Assembly: GCF_900115905.1 (NCBI RefSeq)
Contig: NZ_FOYD01000003.1
Span: forward strand, 337,111 to 401,110
Direction: 5' to 3'
DNA: 64,000 nucleotides
DNA from: Halopseudomonas formosensis
Lineage (GTDB): Bacteria > Pseudomonadota > Gammaproteobacteria > Pseudomonadales > Pseudomonadaceae
Shown here one piece after another: positions 17,455-26,839 of this stretch; position 1 is the stretch's first letter, and each line of letters begins with the position of its first letter. Made by a program: the position numbers and the translations under genes. The notes under the pieces are model-generated. The model had not been told where the DNA came from. It ran no database searches and was given only the letters and a program-made list of their open reading frames with translations.

Positions 17455-18519
17455 CTATCTCGGGGTTGGCCGGGGAGACAGCAGCGCCTGCAACTCCTGC
17501 ATCACCCGCTCAGGCTGCAACCGGGTAAAGCACAGCGGCAGCTCCTGGCGCAGGTCGAATTGCCGGGCATCTTCACGGGTTGGTTCGTACTTGCACTTCC
17601 TGCTCATGCAAGGTGCGCAGGGAAAGTCGCTGGCCAGATGCACCTGGCTGCGACCATAGGCGCCACTCCAGCCGGGATTGGTCGGCCCGTAAAGCGACAG
17701 AGTCGGCACATCCAGCGCGGCGGCCAGGTGGCCCAGCCCGGTGTCCACCGCCACGCAGGCGCGGGCGCCGGCGAGCAGGGTTGCCACCCCCGCCAGCGGC
17801 AGCTTGGGCAGCACCTGAACACCTTCGAGCCCCTGGGCGATCCGCTCCGCCCTGGCCTTCTCGGCGTCGTTGCCCCAGGGCAGCTTGACCTGAAACCCCC
17901 GGGCCGAAGCCAACTCGGCCAGCTGCCGCCAGTAGAGTTCCGGCCAGTGCTTGGTCACCCAGGTGGTACCGTGGAGGAACACCAGATAATCCGCCCCGCT
18001 CTGCTCACCGGCAATCCAGGCCCGATCCAGACCGTAATCGCCCACCCGCGCCGGCAGCCGGTAACCCAGAGCCTGGGCAAAGAGCTGGCGTACCCGCTCC
18101 ACCGCATGTTGATCACGCGGCACGGCGATACGCTTGTCGTAGAAACGGCTGGCCAGGGGTTCCCGGGCGGAGCGCCGGTCCAGACCGGCTACCGGGACTT
18201 TCAGCCCCAGGGTGAGAATGGCACTCTTGAACAGCCCCTGGGCATCGATGATCAGATCATATTGGTGTTTGTGCAGACGCTCGCGGAAACGCTGCCACTC
18301 GCCGCTGCGCAGGGTCTTCAGGGGGCTCTTGCGCCAGCGCCGGATGGCCACCGGGATGACCTCCGCCACCGCCGGATGCCAAACCGGGATTTCCGCAAAG
18401 CCTTCCTCCACCACCCAGTCGAAGCGGATCCCCGGTATGGCTTCCAGGGCATCGGTCAGCGCCGGCAGGGTATGGATGACATCACCCAGTGAAGAGGTCT
18501 TGATCAGCAGGACGCGCAT
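17455..18519 (-). CDS. waaC: Lipopolysaccharide heptosyltransferase I
   Basis: A 354-residue GT9-family enzyme that adds the first L-glycero-D-manno-heptose to Kdo. It opens MRVLLIKTSSLGDVIHTLPA, the family N-terminal motif, and has VAVDTGLGHLAAALDVPTLS near the C-terminus, where the ADP-heptose binding DTGLGH motif lies. Only two bases separate it from waaF upstream. The order waaF-waaC-waaG-waaP is the conserved Pseudomonas arrangement. Confidence 0.95.
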   Translation of the reverse strand: MRVLLIKTSSLGDVIHTLPALTDALEAIPGIRFDWVVEEGFAEIPVWHPAVAEVIPVAIRRWRKSPLKTLRSGEWQRFRERLHKHQYDLIIDAQGLFKSAILTLGLKVPVAGLDRRSAREPLASRFYDKRIAVPRDQHAVERVRQLFAQALGYRLPARVGDYGLDRAWIAGEQSGADYLVFLHGTTWVTKHWPELYWRQLAELASARGFQVKLPWGNDAEKARAERIAQGLEGVQVLPKLPLAGVATLLAGARACVAVDTGLGHLAAALDVPTLSLYGPTNPGWSGAYGRSQVHLASDFPCAPCMSRKCKYEPTREDARQFDLRQELPLCFTRLQPERVMQELQALLSPRPTPR

Positions 18520-18521
18520 GG

Positions 18522-19568
18522 TCAGTCCGGAAAGGGATCGGCCAGGGGCTCACCCACCAGACGATCCAGAGCATCTATCACCCGCTGCGGCTCGAGCTCG
18601 CGCAGGCAGTTGTAATGACCGAACCGACAGGTGCGATCAAAGCAGGGGCTGCAATCCAGTCCCAGGCGTACGATCTCCACCTGCTCGGCCAGCGGTGGGG
18701 TGAACTCGGGGGAAGTGGACCCATAGACGGCCACCAGCGGGCGGTTGAGCGCCGCCGCCACGTGCATCAGGCCCGAATCATTGCTGACCACGGCCGTAGC
18801 ACAGGACAGCAGGTCGATAGCCTCGGCCAGACTGGTCTCCCCTGCCAGATTCACCACTTCCTCGCGCAGCCCGGGACGCAGGCGGTCGCGGATCTGCTCT
18901 CCGCCCGGATGATCGTTCTTCGAGCCGAACAGCCAGACCTGCCAGCCCTGCCGCACCTTCTGGTCGGCGACGGCGGCATAGTGCTCGGCCGGCCAGCGCT
19001 TGGCCTCACCGAACTCGGCGCCCGGACACATTGCCAGCACCGGCCTGTCCAGCTCCAGCTCGAACCGGGCCAGCGCCGCGTCCCGGCTGGCCGGATCGAT
19101 CTGCAGCGTGGGCCGGGGATAGGGGCGGGTCAGTTGATGGTCCGGCTCATAGGCCAGCGCCATGAAACGCTCGATCATCAGCGGATACTGCTGCTTGTCG
19201 AGCAGTCGCAGGTCGTTGAGCAGGCCATAGCGCATCTCACCGCGCCAGCCGGTACGCCTGGGTATGCCGGCAAAGAAGGGTACCAGTGCAGACTTCAGGG
19301 AGTTGGGCAGCAGTATGGCCTGGTCGTACTGACCGGCCAGCTGTTTGCCGATGCGTCGGCGGGTGGCGATATCCAGCACGCCGTGCCCCAGGGGGAAGCT
19401 CAGCGCCTGGTTCACCTCGGGCATACGCTCGAGGATAGGCCGGCTCCACTCGGGAGCCAGCACATCAATCAGGCAATCCGCGCCGTGACGCAGCTTGAGG
19501 CAGGCAAACAGCGTCTGCGCCATGACCATGTCGCCGACCCAGCTGGGGCCGATAACCAACACTTTCAT
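18522..19568 (-). CDS. waaF: ADP-heptose:LPS heptosyltransferase II
   Basis: A 348-residue GT9-family enzyme that adds the second heptose. It begins MKVLVIGPSWVGDMVMAQTL, matching WaaF, and carries MCPGAEFGEAKRWP and VVSNDSGLMHVAAALNRP (the NDSGLMH motif that binds ADP-heptose). The cysteines in DCSPCFDRTCRFGHYNCL near the C-terminus are also typical. It is the first gene of the minus-strand core block; the promoter must lie in or beyond the repeat-filled gap up to ilvE. Confidence 0.95.
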   Translation of the reverse strand: MKVLVIGPSWVGDMVMAQTLFACLKLRHGADCLIDVLAPEWSRPILERMPEVNQALSFPLGHGVLDIATRRRIGKQLAGQYDQAILLPNSLKSALVPFFAGIPRRTGWRGEMRYGLLNDLRLLDKQQYPLMIERFMALAYEPDHQLTRPYPRPTLQIDPASRDAALARFELELDRPVLAMCPGAEFGEAKRWPAEHYAAVADQKVRQGWQVWLFGSKNDHPGGEQIRDRLRPGLREEVVNLAGETSLAEAIDLLSCATAVVSNDSGLMHVAAALNRPLVAVYGSTSPEFTPPLAEQVEIVRLGLDCSPCFDRTCRFGHYNCLRELEPQRVIDALDRLVGEPLADPFPD

Positions 19569-19610
19569 CCAATGTCACCTCTAGGGCCTTGGCAGCAGGC
19601 CGTCCGGCCG

Positions 19611-19967
19611 GCTGACACCTCATCGCACCGAGGCGGTCGCGTCCCGGCGGCGCTCCTACAGACGCCCGCCTGATTGTGGGAGCCCCCGCCCCGGGGGCGA
19701 ATGCGGGCTCGTCGGCTGAAACCCTTTCGCACCGAGGCGGTGCTCCTACAAAGGCAGACTGATCCTGCCCCCCGACTGTAGGAGCCCCCGCCTCGGGGGC
19801 GAATGTGGGCTTGCCGGCTGAAACCCTTTCGCACCGGGGCGGTGCTCCTACAAAGGCAGACTGATCCTGCCCCGACTGTAGGAGCCCCCGCCCCGGGGGC
19901 GAATGTGGGCTTGCCGGCTGAAACCCTCTCGCACCGAGGCGGTCCGGCGTCCCGGCGGCGCTCCTAC
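19611..19967. repeat. REP array, GTAGGAGC family, about 100-bp period, between waaF and ilvE
   Basis: Forward half-elements start at 19676 (GTGGGAGC), 19778 and 19878 (GTAGGAGC), each followed by CCCCGCC(C/T)CGGGGGCGAA and then an inverted half TCGCACCG-GGCGGTGCTCCTAC. The spacing is 102 and 100 bp. The two inner units are almost identical, including spacers with AAAGGCAGACTGATCCTGCC. The last inverted half (CTCCTAC, 19961-19967) supplies the ilvE stop codon. The array fills the whole 395-bp gap and may act as an mRNA-stabilising or terminating structure for ilvE. Confidence 0.88.
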
Positions 19968-20887
19968 CGGACCGAGGTCAGCCACTCAGCGTGGGCGGCA
20001 TTCTTGCCATTGACCAGATCGAAATAGGCCTTCTGCAGTTTCTCGGTAACCGGGCCGCGGCGGCCGATACCTATCTGACGGCAGTCCACTTCGCGAATCG
20101 GGGTAACCTCGGCGGCGGTGCCGGTGAAGAAGGCCTCGTCGGCGATGTACACCTCATCACGGGTGATGCGCTTCTCGACCACCGGAATACCCAGCTCCCC
20201 GGCCAGGGTGAGGATGGTGGCACGGGTGATGCCGTTCAGGCAGGCGGTCACCTCCGGGGTGTAGATCACGCCGTTCTTGACGATGAAGACGTTCTCACCG
20301 GAGCCTTCGGCCACATAGCCTTCCGGATCCAGCAGCAGGGCCTCGTCGGCGCCGGCGGAAACCGCTTCCTGCAGGGCCAGCATGGAGTTCATGTAGGCGC
20401 CGCTGGACTTGGCCCGGGTCATGGTGATGTTGACGTGGTGACGGGTGAAGGAACTGGTACGGATGCGGATGCCCTGCTCCAGTGCTTCCTCGCCCATGTA
20501 GGCGCCCCAGTACCAGGCAGCAACCACGACGTGTACCTTGAGATTGTCGGCGCGGATACCCATGCCTTCCGAGCCGTAGAAGGCCAGCGGGCGGATATAG
20601 GCGGTTTCCAGGTTGTTCTCGCGTACCGCAGCGCGGCAGGCTTCGTTGATCTCTTCCTTGGTGTAGGGGATCTTCATGCCCATGATGTGGGCGGAATCGA
20701 ACAGACGGTCGGTGTGGGCCTGCAGGCGGAAAATCGCCGTGCCCTGATCGGTGTTGTAGGCACGCACGCCTTCGAACACACCCATGCCGTAGTGCAGCGA
20801 GTGGGTCAGCACATGGACGTTGGCCTCACGCCACGGAACCATTTTTCCATCAAACCAGATAACACCGTCACGATCAGCCATCGACAT
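19964..20887 (-). CDS. ilvE: Branched-chain amino acid aminotransferase
   Basis: A 307-residue PLP enzyme that interconverts isoleucine, leucine and valine with their 2-oxo acids. Family features: DGVIWFDGKMVPWREA, THSLHYGMGVFEGVRAY, the PLP lysine in TMTRAKSSGAYM (K160) and GSGENVFIVKNG. ATG at 20887 is preferred over the ATG at 20902: the protein then begins MSMADRDG as in Pseudomonas orthologues, and a GGAG lies ten bases upstream. The TAG stop lies inside a REP half-element. The next upstream gene is glnE, 101 bp away. Confidence 0.95.
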   Translation of the reverse strand: MSMADRDGVIWFDGKMVPWREANVHVLTHSLHYGMGVFEGVRAYNTDQGTAIFRLQAHTDRLFDSAHIMGMKIPYTKEEINEACRAAVRENNLETAYIRPLAFYGSEGMGIRADNLKVHVVVAAWYWGAYMGEEALEQGIRIRTSSFTRHHVNITMTRAKSSGAYMNSMLALQEAVSAGADEALLLDPEGYVAEGSGENVFIVKNGVIYTPEVTACLNGITRATILTLAGELGIPVVEKRITRDEVYIADEAFFTGTAAEVTPIREVDCRQIGIGRRGPVTEKLQKAYFDLVNGKNAAHAEWLTSVR

Positions 20888-20988
20888 AACAACCAGCTCC
20901 ATTCTTCATCTATCTATTCATCTGCTTCAGGCACTGTGCCTGTCCGTTGGGTTCTGGCCCCGGTCATGCCCGCCGAATCTCTGGGTAA

Positions 20989-23931
20989 TCATGCATCCGC
21001 TGCGTCGGGCAGCAGTTGCTGCCAGAGCCGAATGATATGGTGTCGGTAGTCATGAAACTGGTCGCCTGGTACTGTCCCTGGCTGCTTTTGCAATGCCAGG
21101 CGATGGGCCGCTGCCCGGTAGGCCTTGTAAGCCTCCTGCAGGTGCTGAACGTCCTCACCGGGGATCAATCCGGCGTCACGCAGCCCGTCCGATATTCTGA
21201 TGTTGTCCGTAAAGCGCAGTAACTCTGGGTACCGGCACGACCAGGCCAGAACGGCATATTGCACCATAAATTCGATATCGACGATACCTCCCGCGTCCTG
21301 CTTCAGATCAAAAGCCGCTTCGGCAGTGAAGGCAGTCGGGTCCAACCCGCCATGTGTGGCCTGGGTTGCCAGGTTATCGCGCATCTTCTTGCGCATGTCC
21401 CGTACCGCGGTGCGCAGCTCTTCCTCGTCGCGCTGACGTCCCAGCACCTCGGCCCGCAGGCGGTTGAACCGCTCGCCCAGCTGCACGCAGCCGGCCAGCG
21501 GCCGGGCACGCACCAGGGCCTGGTGCTCCCAGGTCCAGGCCACCTCGCGCTGGTAGCGGGCAAAGGCCTCCAGCGAGGTAACCAGCAGACCCGCATCCCC
21601 GGACGGGCGCAGACGCATATCCACGTCATAGAGCACCCCGGCGGTGGTATGGGTGTTGAGTATGTGGATGATGCGCTGCCCCAGACGTGTGTAAAAGCGC
21701 CCGCCATCCAGGGGTCTGGGGCCGTCGGTCTCGGCCTCGGTATCGCCATCGTGGATGAACACCAGATCCAGATCCGAACCGTGCCCCAGCTCGATGCCGC
21801 CGACCTTGCCATAGCCGACGATGATGAAGTCCAGCTCACAGGGCGTGCCATCGTGGCGTTTGGGCACGCCATGGCGGCGGACCATGTCTTGCCAGGCCAG
21901 CTGCAGTACCTGCTGCAAGATGGCCTCGGCAATCCAGGTCAGATAATCGCTGACCTTCATCAGCGGCAGGCTGCCGGCAATCTCCGAGGCGGCCACGCGC
22001 AGTGAGTGGGCCCGCTTGAAATAGCGCAGGGCCTCCATCTGCTGTTCCAGATCATCCTCGGGAATACGCAGCAGCTGCTGACGCAGCTCGTCGATCAGCT
22101 CGGCGGTTTCCGGCGGGCGATACAGGCGGCCGGCGTTGAGCAGTTCGTCCAGCACCACGGGATAGCGGGCAATTTCCTCGGCGATCAGCGGACTGGCGGA
22201 ACAGAGCACCAGCAGCTCGCGCAGGGCACCGGGGTTCTCGGTCAGCAGTACCAGGTAGGCGGAACGGCGCGCCACGGCTTCCACCAGCGGAATGACTCGC
22301 TCCAGTGCCAGATCCGGATCGTCCTGTTCGCAGGCCATCGCCAGCAGCCGGGGCAGGAAGACATCAAGCCGCTCGCGACTCATGCGCTGCATTGCCCGCA
22401 CCCGCGGCGAGCGCAGCAGATGCTGCAGCAGCTCCCAGGCCCGGGCTCCGTCCTTGAAGCCGCCTTCGACCAGCTGCTCGCAGGCCTGCTCCGGCTCGGG
22501 GAAGCCGGTAAACAGGGTCAGCCACTGGGTATAGGGCGCCTGCTCACGCTCCTCCTCTTCGTCCGGATCGGCAATCACCCCGGCGAAGTGCCGCGCTACC
22601 CGACTGCGCTGCAGCTCCAGCTGGCGACGGAATTCCGCCCAGCTGTCGAACCCCATGATCATCGCCACCCTGGCCTGGGTCAGGCTGTCGGTCGGCAGCA
22701 TCTGGGTCTGGCGGTCATCGATGGCCTGCAGCGCATGCTCGGTGTCACGCAGGAACAGATAGGCGCCCTTGAGTTCGTCCACCGTCTCGTCGGGCAGATA
22801 GACATTGGCCGCCAGCATGTCCAGCACCGCCAGGATCGGCCGCTGTTGCAGACTGCGGTCACGCCCGCCATGGATCAGCTGGAAGGCCTGACCGATGAAT
22901 TCCACCTCGCGTATGCCGCCGGCACCCAGCTTGACGTTGTCGTGCAGCCCCTTGCGCTGCACCTCCCGCTGAATCAGCTGCTTGAGGTTGCGCAGTGCCT
23001 CGATCGCAGCGAAATCGATGTAGCGGCGGTAAACGAAGGGCCGCAGCCGCTCCATCAGCTCGGCCCCGGCGACCTGATCGCCGGCCACCACCCGCGCCTT
23101 GATCATGGCGTAGCGCTCCCAGTCACGACCCTGGCTCTGGTAGTACTGCTCCAGGGCATTGAAGCTGAACACCAGGGCGCCACTGTCGCCGTAGGGACGC
23201 AGGCGCATGTCGACCCGGAACACGAAGCCATCCACGGTGACCTCGTCCAGCAGCCTGATCAGCTTTTGCCCGACCCGGGTGAAGAACTCCTGATTCGACA
23301 GACTGCGCCGCCCACCCTGCGTCTCGCCCTGGGACGGAAAAGCGAAGATCAGATCGATATCCGAGGACAGGTTCAGCTCCTGCGCACCCAGCTTGCCCAT
23401 GCCCAGCACCACCAGGTGCTGCTGCTCACCCTCCTCGCTGCAGGGTGTGCCGAACTCGGACTCCAGCTGCGCATATACCCAGCGGTAGGCCTGCTCCAGA
23501 CAGGCGTCTGCCATGTCCGACAGATCCCGGGTGGTATCCATTGTGGAGGCCTGACGGGTGATATCGCGCCAGATGATGCGCACCTGATGCTGCTGGCGGA
23601 AGCGCCTCAGCGCCTGGGCGAACTGCTCCTCGGTCAGAGCGGCGTCCAGTTGCTGGCTGAGCAGCTGCGCCATTTCACCCGGTGCCAGGGAGCGACTCAG
23701 CCGCTGGTCTTCCACCAGCCGCCAGGCCATGACCGGATCGCGCCGCAACTGCTCGGCAACGAAATCGCTGCCCGCCAGAACCAGCTGAAGTTCGGCCATG
23801 AAGCTGTCGCCGAGCTGCTGCAGGTCCGGCTCCAGCCCCGCCTGATGAACGGCCCCCAGCCACTGCCCAAGATGGTGATCAACCACCGCGCTCAGGGTGT
23901 CGGGCAAAGTGACGGGCAATGAAAATGGCAT
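20989..23931 (-). CDS. glnE: Bifunctional glutamine synthetase adenylyltransferase / adenylyl-removing enzyme
   Basis: A 980-residue enzyme that switches glutamine synthetase activity by adding or removing AMP in response to PII and glutamine. Two nucleotidyltransferase domains are clear. The N-terminal one (adenylyl removal) has GMGKLGAQELNLSSDIDLIF; the C-terminal one (adenylylation) has GYGKVGGIELGHGSDLDLVF, each with the D-x-D metal pair. Length is standard. A CAGGA ribosome-binding site precedes the ATG. It diverges from aceE across a 245-bp region carrying paired palindromes. Confidence 0.96.
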   Translation of the reverse strand: MPFSLPVTLPDTLSAVVDHHLGQWLGAVHQAGLEPDLQQLGDSFMAELQLVLAGSDFVAEQLRRDPVMAWRLVEDQRLSRSLAPGEMAQLLSQQLDAALTEEQFAQALRRFRQQHQVRIIWRDITRQASTMDTTRDLSDMADACLEQAYRWVYAQLESEFGTPCSEEGEQQHLVVLGMGKLGAQELNLSSDIDLIFAFPSQGETQGGRRSLSNQEFFTRVGQKLIRLLDEVTVDGFVFRVDMRLRPYGDSGALVFSFNALEQYYQSQGRDWERYAMIKARVVAGDQVAGAELMERLRPFVYRRYIDFAAIEALRNLKQLIQREVQRKGLHDNVKLGAGGIREVEFIGQAFQLIHGGRDRSLQQRPILAVLDMLAANVYLPDETVDELKGAYLFLRDTEHALQAIDDRQTQMLPTDSLTQARVAMIMGFDSWAEFRRQLELQRSRVARHFAGVIADPDEEEEREQAPYTQWLTLFTGFPEPEQACEQLVEGGFKDGARAWELLQHLLRSPRVRAMQRMSRERLDVFLPRLLAMACEQDDPDLALERVIPLVEAVARRSAYLVLLTENPGALRELLVLCSASPLIAEEIARYPVVLDELLNAGRLYRPPETAELIDELRQQLLRIPEDDLEQQMEALRYFKRAHSLRVAASEIAGSLPLMKVSDYLTWIAEAILQQVLQLAWQDMVRRHGVPKRHDGTPCELDFIIVGYGKVGGIELGHGSDLDLVFIHDGDTEAETDGPRPLDGGRFYTRLGQRIIHILNTHTTAGVLYDVDMRLRPSGDAGLLVTSLEAFARYQREVAWTWEHQALVRARPLAGCVQLGERFNRLRAEVLGRQRDEEELRTAVRDMRKKMRDNLATQATHGGLDPTAFTAEAAFDLKQDAGGIVDIEFMVQYAVLAWSCRYPELLRFTDNIRISDGLRDAGLIPGEDVQHLQEAYKAYRAAAHRLALQKQPGTVPGDQFHDYRHHIIRLWQQLLPDAADA

Positions 23932-24018
23932 GGTCTATCCTGAATACACATCGAAAGATGCAGATTGCCACGGGCGGAACGGGCGGAAAAGGGCGAAGCC
24001 GAAATTCGAACACCCCTG

Positions 24019-24033
24019 TGTAGTTTAACTACA
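24019..24033. promoter_or_regulatory. HexR-like operator 1 upstream of aceE
   Basis: TGTAGTTTAACTACA, a palindrome of two 7-base arms around one central base, in the format TGTAGT-N3-ACTACA. It fits the HexR pattern described for gammaproteobacteria (TGTARTNNNAYTACA-like, RpiR family). It lies in the glnE/aceE divergent gap, 144 bases before the aceE start. Confidence 0.6.
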
Positions 24034-24069
24034 GAACAGATGATGACCGGATAGTCTTTTTCTCAAAAA

Positions 24070-24084
24070 TGTAGTAAAACTACA
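24070..24084. promoter_or_regulatory. HexR-like operator 2 upstream of aceE
   Basis: TGTAGTAAAACTACA, a second palindrome with the same TGTAGT-N3-ACTACA format, starting exactly 51 bp after the first. That is close to five helical turns, so two dimers would sit on the same face of the DNA. It lies 93 bases before the aceE start. Confidence 0.6.
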
Positions 24085-24176
24085 CACACCCTCGACTGCC
24101 GCACCCCAGAGTCAATACTCCATGCTCGGGCGATGTGACAGTTTTCATCTGGGACTCACAAGGTCTGGAGAAAAAT

Positions 24177-26828
24177 ATGAAGCATGACGATATCGATCCA
24201 CTCGAAACCCAAGAATGGCTCGATGCCCTGGAGTCCGTCCTCGAGAACGAAGGTGAGGAACGGGCCGGATACCTGATCCAGCGGATGGGCGAACTGGCCA
24301 GCCGCAGCGGCACCCAGCTGCCCTATGCCATCACCACCCCGTACCGCAATACCATCCCCGTAACCCACGAAGCGCAGATGCCCGGCGACCTGTTCATGGA
24401 GCGCCGTATTCGCTCCATGGTGCGCTGGAACGCGCTGGCGATGGTCATGCGCGCCAATCTGCAGGACCCGGATCTGGGCGGCCACATTTCCACCTTCGCT
24501 TCCAGCGCCACGCTGTACGATATCGGCTTCAACTACTTCTTCAAGGCGCCTACCGAAGAGCACGGTGGCGACCTGGTATTCTTCCAGGGCCATGCTGCCC
24601 CCGGCATCTATGCCCGCGCCTTCCTCGAAGGTCGCATCAGCGAAGAGCAGATGGCCAACTTCCGTCAGGAAGTGGACGGCAACGGCCTGTCCTCCTATCC
24701 CCATCCCTGGCTGATGCCCGAGTTCTGGCAATTCCCCACCGTGTCCATGGGGCTGGGTCCGATTCAGGCCATCTACCAGGCACGTTTCATGAAGTACCTG
24801 GAAAGCCGTGGCTTCATCGAGCCGGGCAAGCAGAAGGTCTGGTGCTTCCTGGGCGACGGCGAGTGTGACGAGCCGGAATCCCTGGGCGCCATCTCCCTGG
24901 CCGGCCGCGAGAAGCTGGACAACCTGATCTTCGTCATCAACTGCAACCTGCAGCGCCTCGACGGTCCGGTGCGCGGTAACGGCAAGATCATCCAGGAGCT
25001 GGAAGGCAACTTCCGCGGCGCCGACTGGAACGTCATCAAGGTCATCTGGGGCCGCCTGTGGGATCCGCTGCTGGCCCGCGACCACGACGGTCTGCTGCAG
25101 GCCCGCATGGAAGAAGCGGTCGACGGCGACTACCAGAACTACAAGGCCAACGACGGAGCCTATGTCCGCGAACACTTCTTCGGTGCCCGCCCGGAGCTGA
25201 AGAAGATGGTCGAGAACATGTCCGATGAGGAAATCTGGAAACTCAACCGCGGCGGTCACGACCCCTACAAGGTGTATGCCGCCTATCACGCTGCGACCAA
25301 CCACAAGGGTCAGCCCAGCGTGATCCTGGCCAAGACCATCAAGGGCTACGGCACCGGCGCCAGCCAGGGTCAGAACATCGCCCACAACACCAAGAAGGTG
25401 GATACCGAGAGCCTGCGCAAATTCCGCGACAGCTTCGGCATTCCGATCCGCGACGAGGATCTGGAGAACCTGCCCTTCTACCGTCCCGAGGAAGGCAGCG
25501 CCGAATACAAGTATCTGCACTCGCGCCGCCAGGCCCTGGGCGGCTACATGCCCCAGCGCCGCGTCAGCAGCAAATCGATTCCGGTACCGCCGCTGGAAAC
25601 CCTCAAGGCCATGCTCGACGGCACCGGCGAGCGTGAGATTTCCACCACCATGGCCTTCGTGCGCATTCTCGCGCAACTGCTCAAGGACAAGGAAATCGGC
25701 CAGCGCATCGTGCCCATAGTGCCGGACGAGGCGCGCACCTTCGGCATGGAAGGCATGTTCCGCCAGCTCGGCATCTACTCCTCGGTCGGCCAGCTGTACA
25801 CCCCGGTCGACAAGGACCAGGTGATGTTCTATCGCGAGGACAAGAAGGGCCAGATCCTCAACGAGGGCATCAACGAAGCCGGCGCCATGTCCAGCTGGAT
25901 CGCTGCGGCCACCGCCTACAGCACCTACAACCAGCCCATGCTGCCGTTCTACATCTTCTACTCGATGTTCGGCTTCCAGCGCATCGGCGATCTGGCCTGG
26001 GCCGCCGGCGACAGCCGCGCCAAGGGCTTCCTGATCGGCGGCACCGCCGGGCGCACCACGCTCAACGGCGAGGGCCTGCAGCACGAGGACGGACACAGCC
26101 ACATCCTGGCCTCCACCATTCCCAACTGCCGCACCTATGACCCCACCTATGCCTACGAGCTGGCGGTGATCATCCGCGAAGGCGCGCGGCGCATGATGGA
26201 AGAGCAGGAGAACATCTTCTACTACATCACCGTGATGAACGAAGCCTACGCCCAGCCGGCCATGCCCGAAGGCGTCGAGGAAGGCATCATCCGCGGCATG
26301 TACCTGCTGGAGGAAGCCACCGAGAAAGGCAAGCATCACGTACAGCTGATGGGCAGTGGCACCATCCTGCGCGAAGTCCGCGAGGCGGCAACCATTCTGC
26401 AGAACAACTACGGCATCAGCTCGGACATCTGGAGCGTGACCAGCTTCAACGAACTGCGCCGCGATGGCCTGGCCGTGGAGCGCTGGAACCGCCTGCATCC
26501 GACCGAGCCCAAGCGTCTGAGCTATGTCGAGCAGAACCTGGCCGGCCGTACCGGGCCGGTGATTGCCTCCACCGACTACATGAAGCTCTTCGCCGACCAG
26601 ATCCGTCAGTGGGTACCGGGTAACTTCAAGGCGCTGGGCACCGACGGCTTCGGCCGCAGCGACACCCGACGCAAGCTGCGCGACTTCTTTGAAGTCGACC
26701 GCCGCTGGATCGTCTACACCGCGCTGGTTGCGCTGGTCGAGAACGGTGACCTGCAGCCCGAGGTATTGGTTGAAGCCCAGACCACCTTCGGCCTGAACCC
26801 GAACAAACCCAACCCGCTGGACTGCTGA
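24177..26828 (+). CDS. aceE: Pyruvate dehydrogenase E1 component, homodimeric type
   Basis: An 883-residue thiamine diphosphate enzyme that decarboxylates pyruvate and acetylates the lipoyl groups of AceF. Conserved stretches include YAITTPYRNTIPVTHEAQMP, the ThDP-binding GDGECDEPESLGAISLAGRE with NCNLQRLDGPV, and LNGEGLQHEDGHSH. ATG at 24177 was chosen because GGAG at 24167-24170 is correctly spaced and the protein then starts MKHDDIDPLETQEW, close to Pseudomonas AceE; the frame is open further upstream to 24135. Eleven bases separate it from aceF. Paired HexR-like palindromes upstream suggest control by sugar-acid flux. Confidence 0.97.
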   Translation: MKHDDIDPLETQEWLDALESVLENEGEERAGYLIQRMGELASRSGTQLPYAITTPYRNTIPVTHEAQMPGDLFMERRIRSMVRWNALAMVMRANLQDPDLGGHISTFASSATLYDIGFNYFFKAPTEEHGGDLVFFQGHAAPGIYARAFLEGRISEEQMANFRQEVDGNGLSSYPHPWLMPEFWQFPTVSMGLGPIQAIYQARFMKYLESRGFIEPGKQKVWCFLGDGECDEPESLGAISLAGREKLDNLIFVINCNLQRLDGPVRGNGKIIQELEGNFRGADWNVIKVIWGRLWDPLLARDHDGLLQARMEEAVDGDYQNYKANDGAYVREHFFGARPELKKMVENMSDEEIWKLNRGGHDPYKVYAAYHAATNHKGQPSVILAKTIKGYGTGASQGQNIAHNTKKVDTESLRKFRDSFGIPIRDEDLENLPFYRPEEGSAEYKYLHSRRQALGGYMPQRRVSSKSIPVPPLETLKAMLDGTGEREISTTMAFVRILAQLLKDKEIGQRIVPIVPDEARTFGMEGMFRQLGIYSSVGQLYTPVDKDQVMFYREDKKGQILNEGINEAGAMSSWIAAATAYSTYNQPMLPFYIFYSMFGFQRIGDLAWAAGDSRAKGFLIGGTAGRTTLNGEGLQHEDGHSHILASTIPNCRTYDPTYAYELAVIIREGARRMMEEQENIFYYITVMNEAYAQPAMPEGVEEGIIRGMYLLEEATEKGKHHVQLMGSGTILREVREAATILQNNYGISSDIWSVTSFNELRRDGLAVERWNRLHPTEPKRLSYVEQNLAGRTGPVIASTDYMKLFADQIRQWVPGNFKALGTDGFGRSDTRRKLRDFFEVDRRWIVYTALVALVENGDLQPEVLVEAQTTFGLNPNKPNPLDC

Positions 26829-26839
26829 GGAGAGCTACC

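Noticed and set aside
24156..26498. 780-codon minus-strand frame opposite aceE
   Set aside because: Antisense shadow of aceE, with Val/His/Gln-rich low-complexity composition typical of such frames.
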